A stretch of DNA of 64,000 bases from Echinarachnius parma (taxonomy: Eukaryota > Echinodermata > Echinoidea > Clypeasteroida > Echinarachniidae), in assembly GCA_037951105.1 (NCBI GenBank), contig JBAMJV010005504.1, forward strand, positions 467,400 to 531,399. Reading direction: 5' to 3'. Every line of letters begins with the position of its first letter. The stretch's first letter is position 1. The notes below the pieces were generated by a model. That model was not told the origin of the DNA and did no database searches. It saw only the letters and a program-made list of their open reading frames with translations. A program made the position numbers and the translations under genes. This document shows, piece by piece, positions 12,456-24,896 of this stretch.

Positions 12456-12995
12456 AGGGGTAGTTTAGTTTTGGTAGAGAGGGCGCTACACATCACAATT
12501 TTTTTGTGAGGTAATGAAAAACTGAGTGTCGAATTTGAGAGAACATGCAATTTTAATGGCAGAATAAACGTTATTTGGTCAAAATCGACCCAGAAATGAC
12601 TGAAATATCAATAAAGATATCTGATCTTATAATTATTTGGGGCCCAAATAATTATATGATTTTTTCAAAAAATTTAAAAAATGCTTGCACTTTTTCAAAA
12701 ATTTTCAAAAGCGTTTTTTAAATAGTTGTTGATGATCTCTCTATTTAATCATTATTTCAATAAAACATCACATGCATAATTTTGTATGAAAAATGGTTGA
12801 AACCAATGTCTTTTTAGAAAGCGCCCTCTTGTGTTTTAATAGCTCTTTTTGAATGATAACGGGCTTTTTACTTAGTCGTTTGTAATTTTGTATACCTTTT
12901 GGAGCATGGTGGAGGTATAACTTTTAGTTTATAATGTTACTGTCCAGGTTTGGTTACTAAAGTTCAGCCTTACCAAAACTGTACTACCCCTTTAA
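12452..12995. mobile_element. MITE family A (A3), complete copy, TTAA target
   Basis: TTAA|AGGGGTAGTTTAGTTTTGG at the left and inverted CCAAAACTGTACTACCCCT|TTAA at the right. The interior holds the AGAGGGCGCT/AGCGCCCTCT blocks and GGCTCTTTTTGAATGATAAC-like motif that mark the family. Confidence 0.8.
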
Positions 12996-13322
12996 CACAG
13001 ATAGGGACAAAGAGTGGCCAATTAAAGGGATAGTACAGTTCTGGTAAAACTGAATATTTTGATCCAAAACTTACACCACTAACACCACTAACTAATCATT
13101 TTATCTTCAACATGCCCGAAAGGTAGACAAACTTACAAAGCAGCCGTTAAAACACAAGAGGTCGCTCTCTAAAAACATATTAGTTTCAACCATTTCTTAT
13201 GAAAATTGTGAATGTGATAATTATGTTGTTTAAATATTGATTCAAAAGAGAGATAATCAACAGCTATTTACAAACATAATGTATTTGTTTGAAATAGTTT
13301 AGGCATTATATTAATATTTTTA

Positions 13323-14144
13323 TTAAAGGGATCTAGTAACTTTGTTGACATGTGCAAAAAGTGATGAGTGGTTGATACAATGTATATTGTTGTTATCCAC
13401 TGGGTGTTGTGTGAACATTTCAAGTGAAATGGACTTTACATGGCCCAGTAATGAGCAAAAATGCAAAGTGACATTCACTAACTCATTGCACTCACTTTGT
13501 ACATGTACACGGTTCTGACGATCCATTGGATAATTTGACATCTGAACACTTCAATCGTAAATATCTTTTTAAAGGTGAATGCCAGTAGTGGGAAACGCCC
13601 CACCCCCTAAAAATGAAATGTACACTCTTATTACCAACCATGTGAAAGAATATAATTTTACTAATATGGGATTATACAAATTTGGCCAAGAAACCGCCTA
13701 CTAATTGATATATTTGCAAAATTATAAATTGATCCGCTGCACCATTGATATCGCCAACGCGGAATCGCACATACGCTACGTGCAAATAACCGCGTGCGTT
13801 ACACGAGGCTTCGCTTTATGGGCTCGTCCCCAGCTTGTCGATATCTCATGCCCAGCGCTAGCGGCGCGGACAGGTGCGAACGGGCGGTGGATTTATACAT
13901 TTCACGGGCGGGTATTGGATTTATTCCGATATTTCTGTATTTAACGATGCTTAGGTTCGGATTTTACCACTCAAGCCCTATTTAAATACTTATTCAACAA
14001 TATTGATCAATATAGATCTTTTCGGCTACTTTCCCAAAACTGTTATTGGGCTTTAACGAAAGGGAAATTTGAAAAACCGAAACCTGCCCCATGCTTTTTT
14101 TGTTAATAAGAATACAACAAGGTATGAAGGAACCGCTAGAATTT
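13323..14144. mobile_element. MITE family B (B1), nested in A4, carrying C2
   Basis: TTAA|AGGGATCTAGTAACTTTG at the left. The family B body stops at 13572, resumes at 14054 (CGAAAGGGAAATTTGAAAAA) and is truncated at CGCTAGAATT, so the right terminus is missing. Confidence 0.7.
13569..14056. mobile_element. MITE family C (C2), nested in B1, TTAA target
   Basis: The host sequence CTTTTTAACGAAAGGG is split after TTAA; both borders of the insert carry TTAA. The ends share a GCC...AGT..TGGGAAA pattern in inverted orientation. The plus-strand frames in it are chance. Confidence 0.6.
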
Positions 14145-14305
14145 GGATATACATTTATTGATATTTCTGCAGTTTCTGAACCGATTTTGATCAAATAAAG
14201 TTTGTTTTATCTTTAAAATTACATGCTCTTACAAATATTACACTGGGTTTTTCCGTAACTCACAAATGAAGTATTTCTTGAAGCGCCCTCTAGGCTATAT
14301 AGCTC

Positions 14306-16189
14306 CAATGAACACGATGTCTACATACATAAGATATTATACACTTACAAATACTCCAAAGGTAGTATCTAAAGTTACGTACGAATTTTAAACTAACTTG
14401 AATGCATGACCTTTAAATAGATAAAAGTATCATATTTTTAATATTTTGAACTTGCAACCCTACTAAAAATGCAATAATCTCACGACCTCTTGACATGCGT
14501 GGTATGATTGAGATACTATTCTTGTAACATTCACTTTATTATCTAAGTCATGAAAAGGCTGGAGCACAGCAAAACAAAAATAATTCTTAAGAATTGTTTT
14601 GATTTATTTGGTAAATGTTAAGACATTTATATGGACAAGAGAGTATAAAGTGCATTTCACTGTTCGCGAATTGATTTTCACGTGGGACACAAACCTAAAT
14701 ACGATTACTTTGTTCCGAAAAAAAGGGTGATTGATAAGGAAAGTAATCGCTCGCGAGACATTTTAAAAACAAATTGTTTATCATGATTCACGTTCTCATG
14801 ATCTTGAACACGGCCTATCAAAATCTCAAGTTCAATTAAGGTGATAGGTTCCCTTGATGCAATATAAATATATTTAGACACTTAGATCGCATCTAAATCA
14901 TACTAGTTGACGTCAATGAGCGCAATAAGATGTGCGAACATGGGTCATAAAGAGTATAATTTCTAACACTTCGCAACTTTATAGCGTCAGATAACAAGAC
15001 TGGGATTATTCTCAACTGAACTAGACTAATTTGGGATAGAATTGATAGGCGTGATACTGGTAGGTGAATCATTTTGGTCCCATTGTCTATTATTTGTTGG
15101 ATAAATGTTGGGAAACAATCATGAATATTGTCTAATTGTGAGCAAACATTCCGACCTTGGCAAAAGACGTGATAATCATTTGAGGACAGATACCTGATTG
15201 TTGAAATACAAATGAAGGAAGGGTGTGTGATGGGTTCTTATTTATGACTCTTTGAAAGGTGATGTGGCACGATGCATCGCACGGCAAATATGAGACATGG
15301 TTACTCTCTTTTAGGAACGGTTTGAAAAGGCAAACGTTACAGAACAAAAAATCGCGCGATGAAAAGTGAAGTGCCATATGATTACACGTCCTGATTTCTT
15401 TCTTTAAATAACAGAGGACAATTTTACATGAGGCATATCAAACAATATACCATGCCTTTATTCTAGGCACCATTTGAATCTATGGGCCTTCGGTGACTTC
15501 AATAGTACTGTTGAAGAGAGCTCAGAGCCCATAGTTTCAACTATAGAGCCTCTCAAGGCATGGTATATTTGTATACCATTTCCTACACTCGCTCGAAATG
15601 ACGTTTCGTGCTTTGTTTCTCTATATAATACCGTACAAAAGAACATTTACACGACATTCAGGCTCGTCTTTCAAAATATTGTTTACAAATCCAAATATTG
15701 AATAAATGAATAATTTCCTGTAGTTTGCCTTTAATAACCCACAGTGTATCTATTCCCATGTGTGTTATACCGTCTGATAAGCTCATGAAAACCATTGAGC
15801 TAAAGTACGTCCCTAACTCCATATATTCCTCCCTCCCTAAGCAGGGTTGTCGGAATAGGGAAAGGTGAGGCGGTTACCATGGTGATTAGACGCGTTCCAC
15901 AGGTGTGCCTTGTGACAGGTGTGTTTAAAGTGACACTTCCTTCAGGTATACAACATGGATGCCTAGTCAAATTGAAGGTATCATTAATGTCTAGCGTTTA
16001 GTGTGATGAACTCAAGTATGTCCTTGGGTATGAATGCCATAGGTACTCCTCTCTGCTCTCCCCATACACACACAAGGATGGCGGAATGAGGCCAAGGTGA
16101 TATTGTTACTATAGTAACAACGTTCAATATGTGTGCCTCAAATTTTACTTAGAATTCAACTTAAGCGGTATTCGTATTAGTATTTAGCG
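14306..16189. other. No gene seen; small inverted repeat near 15440-15570
   Basis: AT-rich. CATGCCTT(T) at about 15451 and AAGGCATGG at 15556, with TATGGGC/GCCCATA inside, form a small imperfect palindrome. Two AGGTGTG strings and a GTGACAC lie at 15900-15945. Confidence 0.35.
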
Positions 16190-16428
16190 AAAAGCAAAGT
16201 AATATTCACTCACACTTTGCAATGACTGTGTACACATGTGAAATTCTCCACTAGATAATTTCAAATTCGAACACTTCAATCATACGTATCTTTTTAACGA
16301 AAAAAAGAAAAAGAAAACCGAAACATGTTCCATTTTTCAATTGTTAATACAAATACAACGAGGTATGTGAGAACTGCAATAGAGTTCTAAGTCAATTTTG
16401 TGGATTTTGACAATGTTACTAGATACCT
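16190..16428. mobile_element. MITE family B (B2), truncated and diverged
   Basis: It matches the family B interior (CACTTTGCA, GAACACTTCAATCAT, ATCTTTTTAACGAAA, AATACAACGAGGTATG) and ends CAATGTTACTAGATACCTT. The left end is missing. Confidence 0.65.
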
Positions 16429-17498
16429 TCAATCAAAATCAATTTGATGTGTGAACACAATGTACAGTAGACGTTCTGTGGCTTCTACCAATTACGCGTC
16501 TCTGAGACATACAAATTATATTGGCATGTAAATGTCGCTGTAATTTATGGAAAACTCTTCTTTTTAAACTGGTATTCTTGGAGATGTTCTAAAACTTAGT
16601 TTTTCCAAAATATTGTTATATGTTCACAATGTTAGATTGTAGGTCTGCCTAAGAAATACACTACCTTCACATATACATGCCTGTCCGATATGGGTGACGA
16701 ATATAATGGTTTGTATATATGAAACTCTTCGTGCTCGAGCATTTTGTACTGTTTGTTCAAATGTGGATGATTTGTATTTGAAAAAATTAGGAAAATTATA
16801 TATACATGTATTTGTTATAATTTAAACACTAACTTCAATAATTTTCTATTTCTATAAAAATCTTTTTGGATTGTCCTTTTAGGGGATGGTGCTTCATATC
16901 TCAATATTGGAGTTCATTAGGCAGAAATCTGTAAAATACAAATACTAAATACTTTAATATCTAGGTTTAAATGTTGGAAGGTTGAAAGAGAAATCATCCC
17001 TTGCATCTTCGCACCACGGGTTTTATAAGCTTGCACCTTCGCAGACTTACAAGTGAACACACATGATTTTAAGCGTTCGTATGACATGTATGACCAGGGA
17101 GCAAAGGAACGCGTCACCTTACCTCAATATAACGAGGTTACCTACATTCCATTCCTATATAGTTTAGCTGTTCCTTTTTTTAGAATGTGTAGTCCCTTCT
17201 ATCCAATATCTTTTAAAAGTGGCATATTTGATAGAATAGACGGGCAAGGAGGCGGTTGCGGAAGTTGTTGATCTCCCCACTACACTGCCCTTCCGTGAAA
17301 TGACACCTTTGTTATTATTGTTACATACTGCCCCCTTCATGTATGCGAAACATAGCGCCCCCTCATCTATGGCCCAGCGTGGGCTGACCCTGGCCAAGCC
17401 ACTGGTGAGGACATATCCATAACTCATCAAATAGACATACCTGTAAACATTGCGAATCTCTTGCAGAGAATGTAAGAAGTTGTCATTTATAATGAAGT
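16429..17498. other. No gene seen
   Basis: AT-rich. Frames at 16917-17117 and 17164-17430 are unrecognised. Confidence 0.35.
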
Positions 17499-17894
17499 TT
17501 AAAGGGACTTAGTAACATTGTCCAAATCCTCAAAATAAAATTTTAATTCTAGTGGTTCCTTTATACCTTGTTGTATTCGTATTAACAATAAAATCATGGG
17601 ACAGCTTTCGGTTTTTCAAATTTCCCTTTCATTACAAAGATATGTATGATTGAAGTATTCAGATAAGAAAATCTCCGGGCGAGATTTTCATCCCTGTACA
17701 AAGTGAATGCAGTGAGTTGGTGAATATCACCCAATATCACTTTGCATTTTCGCTCATTACTTGGCCATACATTGTCCATTTGACTTGAAATTTTCACACA
17801 ATACCCTGTGGACATATGAGATAACAACAATATACATTGCATCAACCATTCATCAGTTTTTGCACATCTCAACAAAGTTACTAGATCCCTTTAA
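17499..17894. mobile_element. MITE family B (B3), complete, TTAA target
   Basis: TTAA|AGGGACTTAGTAACATTG at the left and inverted CAAAGTTACTAGATCCCT|TTAA at the right. Orientation is opposite to B1 and B4. Confidence 0.8.
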
Positions 17895-18373
17895 GGTTAT
17901 TGTAGACCTTCCCATGGTTCTTACTGAGCTATTTCAGGCTAATTGTATGCCAGCTACGGTTTCAACCAAGGCGAAGATTGGCAAGAACAATAAAGCATCC
18001 AATTATTCATGTTGTATTGGAAAATAAATGAGGTGTAGGTATGCGGCGGAAGGCGCTCAATCGTACAAGTATAGTGTTGGGATTCATGTAGGTCTGGTAA
18101 CATTCGAGTGTTAAATTACAACCCATCTTTGTGGGTGTTTACTCATAACAAGATGGTGTTGTGTTGTCTAGACTCTGGCAACATGTTTTTTTTTCACCCT
18201 CTAATTCCCGTAGGAATGATTATGATGTCAAAATTGAATAGTTATCAAAAGTTTGGCATTGTGTGGGTTAAACTAGGATCCTAAGGAACTTGCATAATAT
18301 AGAAACACTCATGAAGAAGAGAAGGGGTCACACAGAGAACGCTGGTGGCAAAATATGTTATCATTCTATAAGT
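17895..18373. other. No gene seen
   Basis: No feature supported. Confidence 0.35.
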
Positions 18374-18562
18374 CAGGGGCGGATCTAGCTTTTTGCTAAG
18401 GGGGGGTTTGACCCAATGACGATGCGGATACTGTGTGGGTCTGGACACATGATGGCGTTTTTCTATGCACATCACATTTTCACTTGGCAGCCCAAGGGGG
18501 GGGGGGGGGGGGTTAAACCCCCTAACCCCCCCCCCCCCCCCCCCCCCCGTAGATCCGCCACT
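18374..18562. mobile_element. MITE family T (T2) with facing G and C runs
   Basis: CAGGGGCGGATCTAGC at the left and inverted GTAGATCCGCCACT at the right. Inside, a G run of about 19 is followed by TTAAACCCCCTAA and a C run of about 24, so the two homopolymers can pair with each other. Confidence 0.6.
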
Positions 18563-19690
18563 CTTAAGTACAAGAGGGATATGTAAAAATAGCCCACAGA
18601 AATGTTAAATTATCCAGTGTAGGCAGTAGTGATAACGTCTTTTGAAGTTTACGAATAGTTCAAAACAAGTGGCCAAACCTATCACAATATTGTGAAATTC
18701 GGACATCTATCACGAAGTAACGACTGAAAATTAGTCGAGATGAAATATAAAAGATGTTTTGATGATCATGACAATTGAATATTGCAGAATTCACTCTTCT
18801 TGCTTCAGAGAACACAGTTTCCCCCAGTAATCTTGTTACTTTTTAAATACACGACAAACTAGAAATATGCAATTTCCAGGTCGAAAAATATGAAATGGTC
18901 ATACATTATGTAATGAATCCATTTGACAACATTTTGGTGATGTCACATGCGGCTATATTGCATTATTTAATACTCATTTCCCACATTTGGATGATTTTCG
19001 CAAGTCGTATGAAACATTCTGGTGAGCCCTCTGTCCAACATAATGTGTCCTATAAACTACTGTACTGTATGATTTGGGGCAGATTATTAAAAGGTGCCAA
19101 CTTTTGGTCTGGCGGTCTCCGAAGCCTGCGCAATATGTTACCCTTGACCCTCGGGCCTAGAGTCATCCATTGGCGTAGCTAGGGTCGACCCAGGCTGGGG
19201 ATGAGATAACAAGGGACGAGGAGTCAGTTAGGAGGATGGGGTTAAATGCCACCAATTTCATCATCACTTCATATTCCAATGTGTTTGGAATATGAATGTT
19301 TCAGTTCCCGAACATGAAATGACATTTCCCAACACGGTACATGGAAACTGACCATTAACTAATATGAAAGCGCTACAGAACATAACTATTTAGAGTTATC
19401 GCACATGTGTTTATTGGACAGTATTACATCATCTATTGTATATTGTCATTCATAACTTGCATCACTTTCTCTTGATACCGTAATAGCCGGCATTATAGTT
19501 TATTTGCCATACAATTATACGTTGTATTGGATCATATACTTCCGGTATTTACAAAATAATCATATGCTTCATTTGAAGCTGACTTTTTGTTGACCCTATA
19601 TAATTATATAGCACACATTGCATGCAAAGAAATGAAGAAGAAGAAGAAAAAGAGAATAATCGAAAGAACAGAACCGCTACACAAATCACC
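18563..19690. other. No gene seen
   Basis: AT-rich. A 95-codon plus-strand frame (18895-19182) has no recognisable domain. CATTGGCGTAGCTAGGG at 19168 is an orphan family T end. Confidence 0.35.
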
Positions 19691-20218
19691 TTAAATTAAG
19701 AGCGGTGATGGACGTACGGACGGTAAAACAATACAGCATCATCACCCATCTACTCATCATGCTACCATTAAAGGAGACCAACACCCTAAATAGTTGTAGA
19801 TATGATTAACTCAAGATGTCCATTACACTCAAAAATACGTTTTAAAAGATATTTAATTTGAAATTGAAATTATTCATACAAACATTGTGTCATGGGTCTC
19901 CAAATAGATATAAGAAAATAAACAGGATCTTAGTCAGGAACTTAGTCCTAAGCAATAATACATCCTCATAACGGAGACCCATTGATAAGGTTGTTACTAT
20001 AGTATAGTAAATTGTAGTTTTTCGAATTCCGATACAATATTTCTTGAAAAAATTACTTTTGTCATTTGGGCTGGAACGGATAGCTGAAAACTAAATTCAG
20101 ATATATAATAATAATTTTGAACGATCATCCCCTTTAATATGAAGACGATGATGGACGTATACGTAGGGTAAAACAATACAACACTATTACCCTATCTATT
20201 CATCATGCTCAGCATTAA
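19691..20218 (+). repeat. Direct repeat pair flanking a possible TTAA insertion
   Basis: About 80 bases at 19691-19772 (GGTGATGGACGTACGGACGG, AAAACAATACA, CTCATCATGCT) recur diverged at 20138-20218. Between them the sequence is bounded by TTAA|AGGAGACC and CATCCCCT|TTAA, and GGGTCTCC/GGAGACCC form an internal inverted pair. Confidence 0.45.
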
Positions 20219-20411
20219 TTAACAACTGAAATGAGATTCTTATTGGCATCAAGTCAAAACCCATATGGTATGCTGTCGACTTGGTTAGACGCATTATAGT
20301 CTGATTTGGTTCTATATTGTGTAAATATATAATAATGTTATTATTGTTCTCTATTAATTAAGACAGACATTATTCGTTGCATTGGCATTAACCTAAGTGG
20401 GTTAACAATGA

Positions 20412-20806
20412 CAATTATATAAGATAGTCGCGCATACAGGTACAATAGCATAGGGAAATTATATAAAATAGTCGCGCATACAGGTACAATATGCATAGGG
20501 AAATTATATAAGTTAGTCGCGCATACAGGTACAATAGCATAGGGGAATTAAGATAGTCGCGCATACAATAGCATATGGGAAATTATATAAGATAGTCGCG
20601 CATACAGGTACAATATGCATAGGGAAATTTTTATAAGATAGTCGCCCATACAGGTACAATAGCATAGGGAAATTATATAAGATAGTCGCGCATAAAGGTA
20701 CAATAGCATAGGGAAATTATATAAGATAGTCGCGCATACAGGTACAATAGCATAGGGGAGTTATATAAGATAGTCGCGCATACAGGCACAATAGAATAGG
20801 GAAATG
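20412..20806 (+). repeat. Minisatellite, nine copies of about 44 bp
   Basis: Nine copies of a unit containing ATAAGATAGTCGCGCATACA then GGTACAATAGCATAGGGAAA are in tandem. The unit length varies between about 38 and 46; copy 4 has an internal deletion. The palindrome TCGCGCA/TGCATA segment is the best-conserved part. Confidence 0.95.
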
Positions 20807-21916
20807 ATTATTTGCTAAATATAAACAACAGCGGAAATCATATTTTGAATATGATTAGGATGTCAAACGACTCAAACCCTTGTAAAACCCATGTGGACTA
20901 CCCTTGACAAATTTGGTAAAGCAGTGTAAGTGAAAATAAATATAATTGTAAATACAGGTATAGGCTTAATCAGTGCTGGGTAGATTCTAATGAGAGGACA
21001 GCTATAACACAATATATTATGTGTGTGTGTGTGTCCACAATCAGTAGGCCCATGTTACACCACTGGCATAGCTACGCCAATATGAACTTTGACAGCACAA
21101 TATCATGACAAAACAATGAATGAGGATACCTAAATCATGTTGCTTCCATGGTAATAAATATTCAAAGTGCAAACTATCCCTATTGACGTTGTTTCAAAGC
21201 GTATCGAGTCGTAAGTACATGTGACTCTGTTTAAGTCCTTGACCGTCTTATGTTATACACGTATATACGGCCTCGTGCATTTACTAGCTTTTACCTGATT
21301 TTCGAAAGGAAAAGAAAGGGTTTCGTTTGTAGTCATTCTTCGCTTAATATTTCAATCCCACCTTTTAATATTTCCCAAATTTATTTCAATCGTAAAATTC
21401 TAACTTCGTGTGAAGGACACAAATATTAAAGAGAACTTTGATGTGTGAATGAAACAATTGGTAAGCAGTGTTTAAACATTACAAACTGTTTAAATACTCT
21501 TGACGAGTATTAATTTTCTTTCACACACTTGTCAAGATTTTTATAAATTTCACATTTACAAGAGTCCCTAAGTTCATCAAATGTTTGCAAGGTTGTTTAC
21601 CCTACAGAGCGTTTGCACACTAATTGAAAATATAAACCCTTAAAAGATAATGTGGTTTGGTAGTATATTTCAAATCTGTCATTTAAATTTCACAGTATTT
21701 TGTAAAATAACGGAATTTTGTTATTATGGCGATGGATCCAAAATCATAATTATATTTAATAATTTCAAGATTCGTTTCTTTTTTCTGTGGTTGGTATCAA
21801 TTTGAAGGACTGACGTATTCCATATTCTAAATGAAAGTTCAAGACAGAGGACCAGTCCTAACTATCCACGAAAAAAGTTTTGTGATGATACAAACAAAAA
21901 AATCACATCAGTTTAA
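20807..21916. other. No gene seen
   Basis: AT-rich, with a short (TG)6 near 21021. Confidence 0.35.
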
Positions 21917-22618
21917 GAGCCCTTTCACACACAAGTCAAATCGTGATTGCAATCACGATTGGAATAATTTTTCACTCCAATCAGGGTTTTTGCTACCGTG
22001 TGAAAACAAAGTAGAATCACGAATCGCGAAACTCTAATCGTGGTCTGGAGGTGTTTTCTAATAATGATTCACTCAAATCACAGTGCGAATCTCTCGTGCG
22101 AACGGCTTGACCTCCAAAACACGATTTGGGAGGCGGAGCTTACGTGACCTTATATAACATGCACTTCCGCCGATAAACCGCGCGCTATTCGCTTCGAGTG
22201 CATGCAGTGTACATGCTAGCGCTCTCCATGTTTGATTGACATGTACACAGAAACACGTCTCCAGAATCGCGATTGTAATAGTTAGGCGGCTAAGGGTAAC
22301 AATTGTGCACTTTGTGAAAGAAACATGAAAGTCCTACCATATAATCTTCATTATATGTGAATTATTTTCCCTCGTGGAAGTTTGCTCAATTTGACCCCAA
22401 GTGACCTTTAGAGGTCATGACCTTGTTACCGCCCTATTTTGCCGCTTTGAGGCATAATTCTTAACGCTTCTCCTATATTTCGTTTTAAATATGATTGTAG
22501 CAGTTAGCCTCGCATCCGTGGGGTGACAATGATCTGATTTAAAGATGTTGGGGTCATGGGGTTAAAGGTTACGGAGCTCATTATCTATGCATAATCAATG
22601 TAATTGAAGTAAGTAAAT

Positions 22619-23024
22619 AGAGTGGTGAAGTGTGATGTCATCAAAAATCTTTTTTTCGAATTTTCAAATTTGAACTTCATTTTCCGAAAGAGCATCAAAA
22701 ATAATGTCCAAATACCAAAAATCAATAGAATATGTTATGTATTGGCTGAGATATGCCCATCCGAAAGAATTTTACTTCAATAGGCAATCAGTGTTATAGT
22801 GCTCTGGTTCATAAAGTTATGGACCAGACCACTATAACACTGATTGCCTATTGACAAAAAAATAATTCGGATGGGCATATCTCAGGCAATACTGAACATA
22901 TTCAATCGATTTTTGGTATTTAGACATTATTTTGTATGCTCTTTCGGAAAATGAAGTTCAAATTTGAAAATTCCAAAAAAAGATTTTTATGACGTCATGG
23001 CTTCTGTACTCTATAGTCCTATAG
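22619..23024. mobile_element. Foldback element L, long hairpin
   Basis: The arms 22621-22806 and 22828-23024 are inverted copies, for example AGGCAATCAGTGTTATAGTG and CACTATAACACTGATTGCCT. The loop is about 20 bases. The outer ends are TGATGTCATCAAAAATC and GATTTTTATGACGTCA. Confidence 0.8.
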
Positions 23025-23056
23025 ATGGACCTATACTTGTGTATTAGACCTGGAGA

Positions 23057-24896
23057 CGTTCTTTAGTCTAACGTTTTTTTTATTGATTCATATTCTAGAA
23101 GGTTTAAGAGGAAAATTTAGCTTTGTTCCCACATCTTAAAGTTAATTAGCTAATTTGCATATTTGTGTAATAAGGTCAGGGGTCATTTTCTATCTAGGAA
23201 TAGTAGAAAATTGATAAAAACAAGTATTCTAGGGTATTTTGGGGCAAGGATTCCATTTCTGGTGCTCGTTTGCAAGTGCCATATGTGAAACATCCCAAAA
23301 TCCAAGATGGATGCCTCTAATTTGCATATTTATGAATATTATTGATTTTCACTGGCTACAGCCCCATATAAGCAATAATTCCAGATTATTATTTGTCAGT
23401 TATGTTCTAAGTATGTATTTAAGATATCAAAGATTAGTTGCCATCATGGCAACCTCTAGCAATGCATATTATTTGCATAATTAGGTATTTTATATAATTT
23501 GCATATTCCCCCAAATCGAGTATATTGGGAACCCGGACAGTAAAAATGACAAGTAATACCACTTTTCCAAGGTTTTCGGGGGCAACAGATCCATTTTTGA
23601 TACTTACTTCCGTGTTTAACCATGGCAACCATCTCAAATCCAAGATGGCTGCTCCCCAAATTACACATGTTATGATACACGACTATATTATTTCGGTTAT
23701 ATTAGATCGATATTATAATGTTTGGATTTTTTATTATTGGAATAAGCAACTAGAATACTTGAATCATGATGTACTTATTTGCTTACAGTAAACAAATCAT
23801 ACTTTTATAAAAAATAAATGCCCTTAAAGTAGCAAATAGCATTTTTCCTTTAAAATTACAAAGGCGGCCCTCTTGGATTTATGTGGGTTGCCAAGGTGAT
23901 ACGTCCAACTAAGTATCATGGATGGATTTGTTGCCCCCTTAAACCTTGGAAAAGTGGTATTCCTTGCCATTTTTACTTCCTGGGTTCCCAATATACTCGA
24001 TTTGGGGGAATATGCAAATTAGGTAAAATACCTAATTATGCGAATTGTATGCATTGCTAGAGGTTGCCGAGGTGGCAACCAAGCTAAATTATCTTTAAAG
24101 GCATATATGCGTGGGTTATAAAGGGTAGTCAGCAAATTCCAACTCGACTCCACCGTAATCTCTGGAGGTAAACTCAAGATATATGTTGGATCGATCGAAG
24201 AGAGGTGCTTCGAAATATCTGAACAAAGGCCTTCTTATGAAATTGCATGCAGCAAACAAATTTCTCACGCTATCACCTAGCCATCAAACGGCGGCACTTT
24301 GAAGTCGGTTGCGGTTAAGCGTGTTACGTGATATTTTCGCTCGTAAACATCTCTGATGGATCTCCATTCGACTAGTACAAACATTCCGAACGCGACTATT
24401 TTTAATGTATTTTTGACTTGGGTATTCAGAAGTGGGACAGTTTGCGATCGCTACTTATAAATGAGCCAATGGGGATTACGTACCGTGCGTGAAAGTGCGC
24501 AAGATGGATCCACGCGTCTAATAACCCACGCATATATGTCTTTAACACGCATTTAACACGCTGTAGCCACAGAAAATTATTAATATTCATAAATATGCAA
24601 ATTAGGGGCAGCCATCTTGGATTTCAGGGTGTTGCCCATATGGCACTTACAAACGAGTACCAGAAATGGAATCCTTGCCACAAAATACCATAGAATACTT
24701 GTTTGTTATCAATGTTGTACAATTCCTAGCTAGAAAATGACCCCTGACATTATTTCATAAATATGCAAATTAGCTAATTTAGTTTATAATGCTTTAAAAA
24801 TAGTTGCCCAATGTTGCAATGGTGGCAACAAAGCTAAAATATATTCTTAACCCTTCTAGAATATGAATCAATAAAAACATGTTGGACTAAAGAACG
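23057..24896. mobile_element. Foldback element M, 1.8-kb palindrome
   Basis: The left arm (23057 to about 23665) and right arm (about 23862-24896) are inverted copies. Examples are CGTTCTTTAGTC/GACTAAAGAACG, ATCCAAGATGG/CCATCTTGGAT and CCAAATCGAGTATATTGGGA/TCCCAATATACTCGATTTGG. ATTTGCATATT and CATGGCAACC motifs recur in each arm. The right arm is interrupted by element N. Confidence 0.75.
24095..24545. mobile_element. MITE N in the right arm of M, TTAA target
   Basis: TTAA|AGGCATATATGCGTGGGTTA and inverted TAACCCACGCATATATGTCT|TTAA. About 445 bp; the sequence has no counterpart in the left arm of M, which proves later insertion. Confidence 0.8.

Larger units (their letters stand above)
13022..14305. 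mobile_element. MITE family A (A4), interrupted by nested B and C
   Basis: The left part 13022-13322 starts TTAA|AGGGATAGTACAGTTCTGG. The family A sequence resumes at about 14145 (GATATTTCTGCAGTTTCTGA) and runs to GAAGCGCCCTCTA near 14295. Everything between is a family B element that itself contains family C. Confidence 0.7.

Noticed and set aside
20412-20806. CRISPR-like array
   Set aside because: The units are contiguous tandem repeats without unique spacers, and the genome is eukaryotic.
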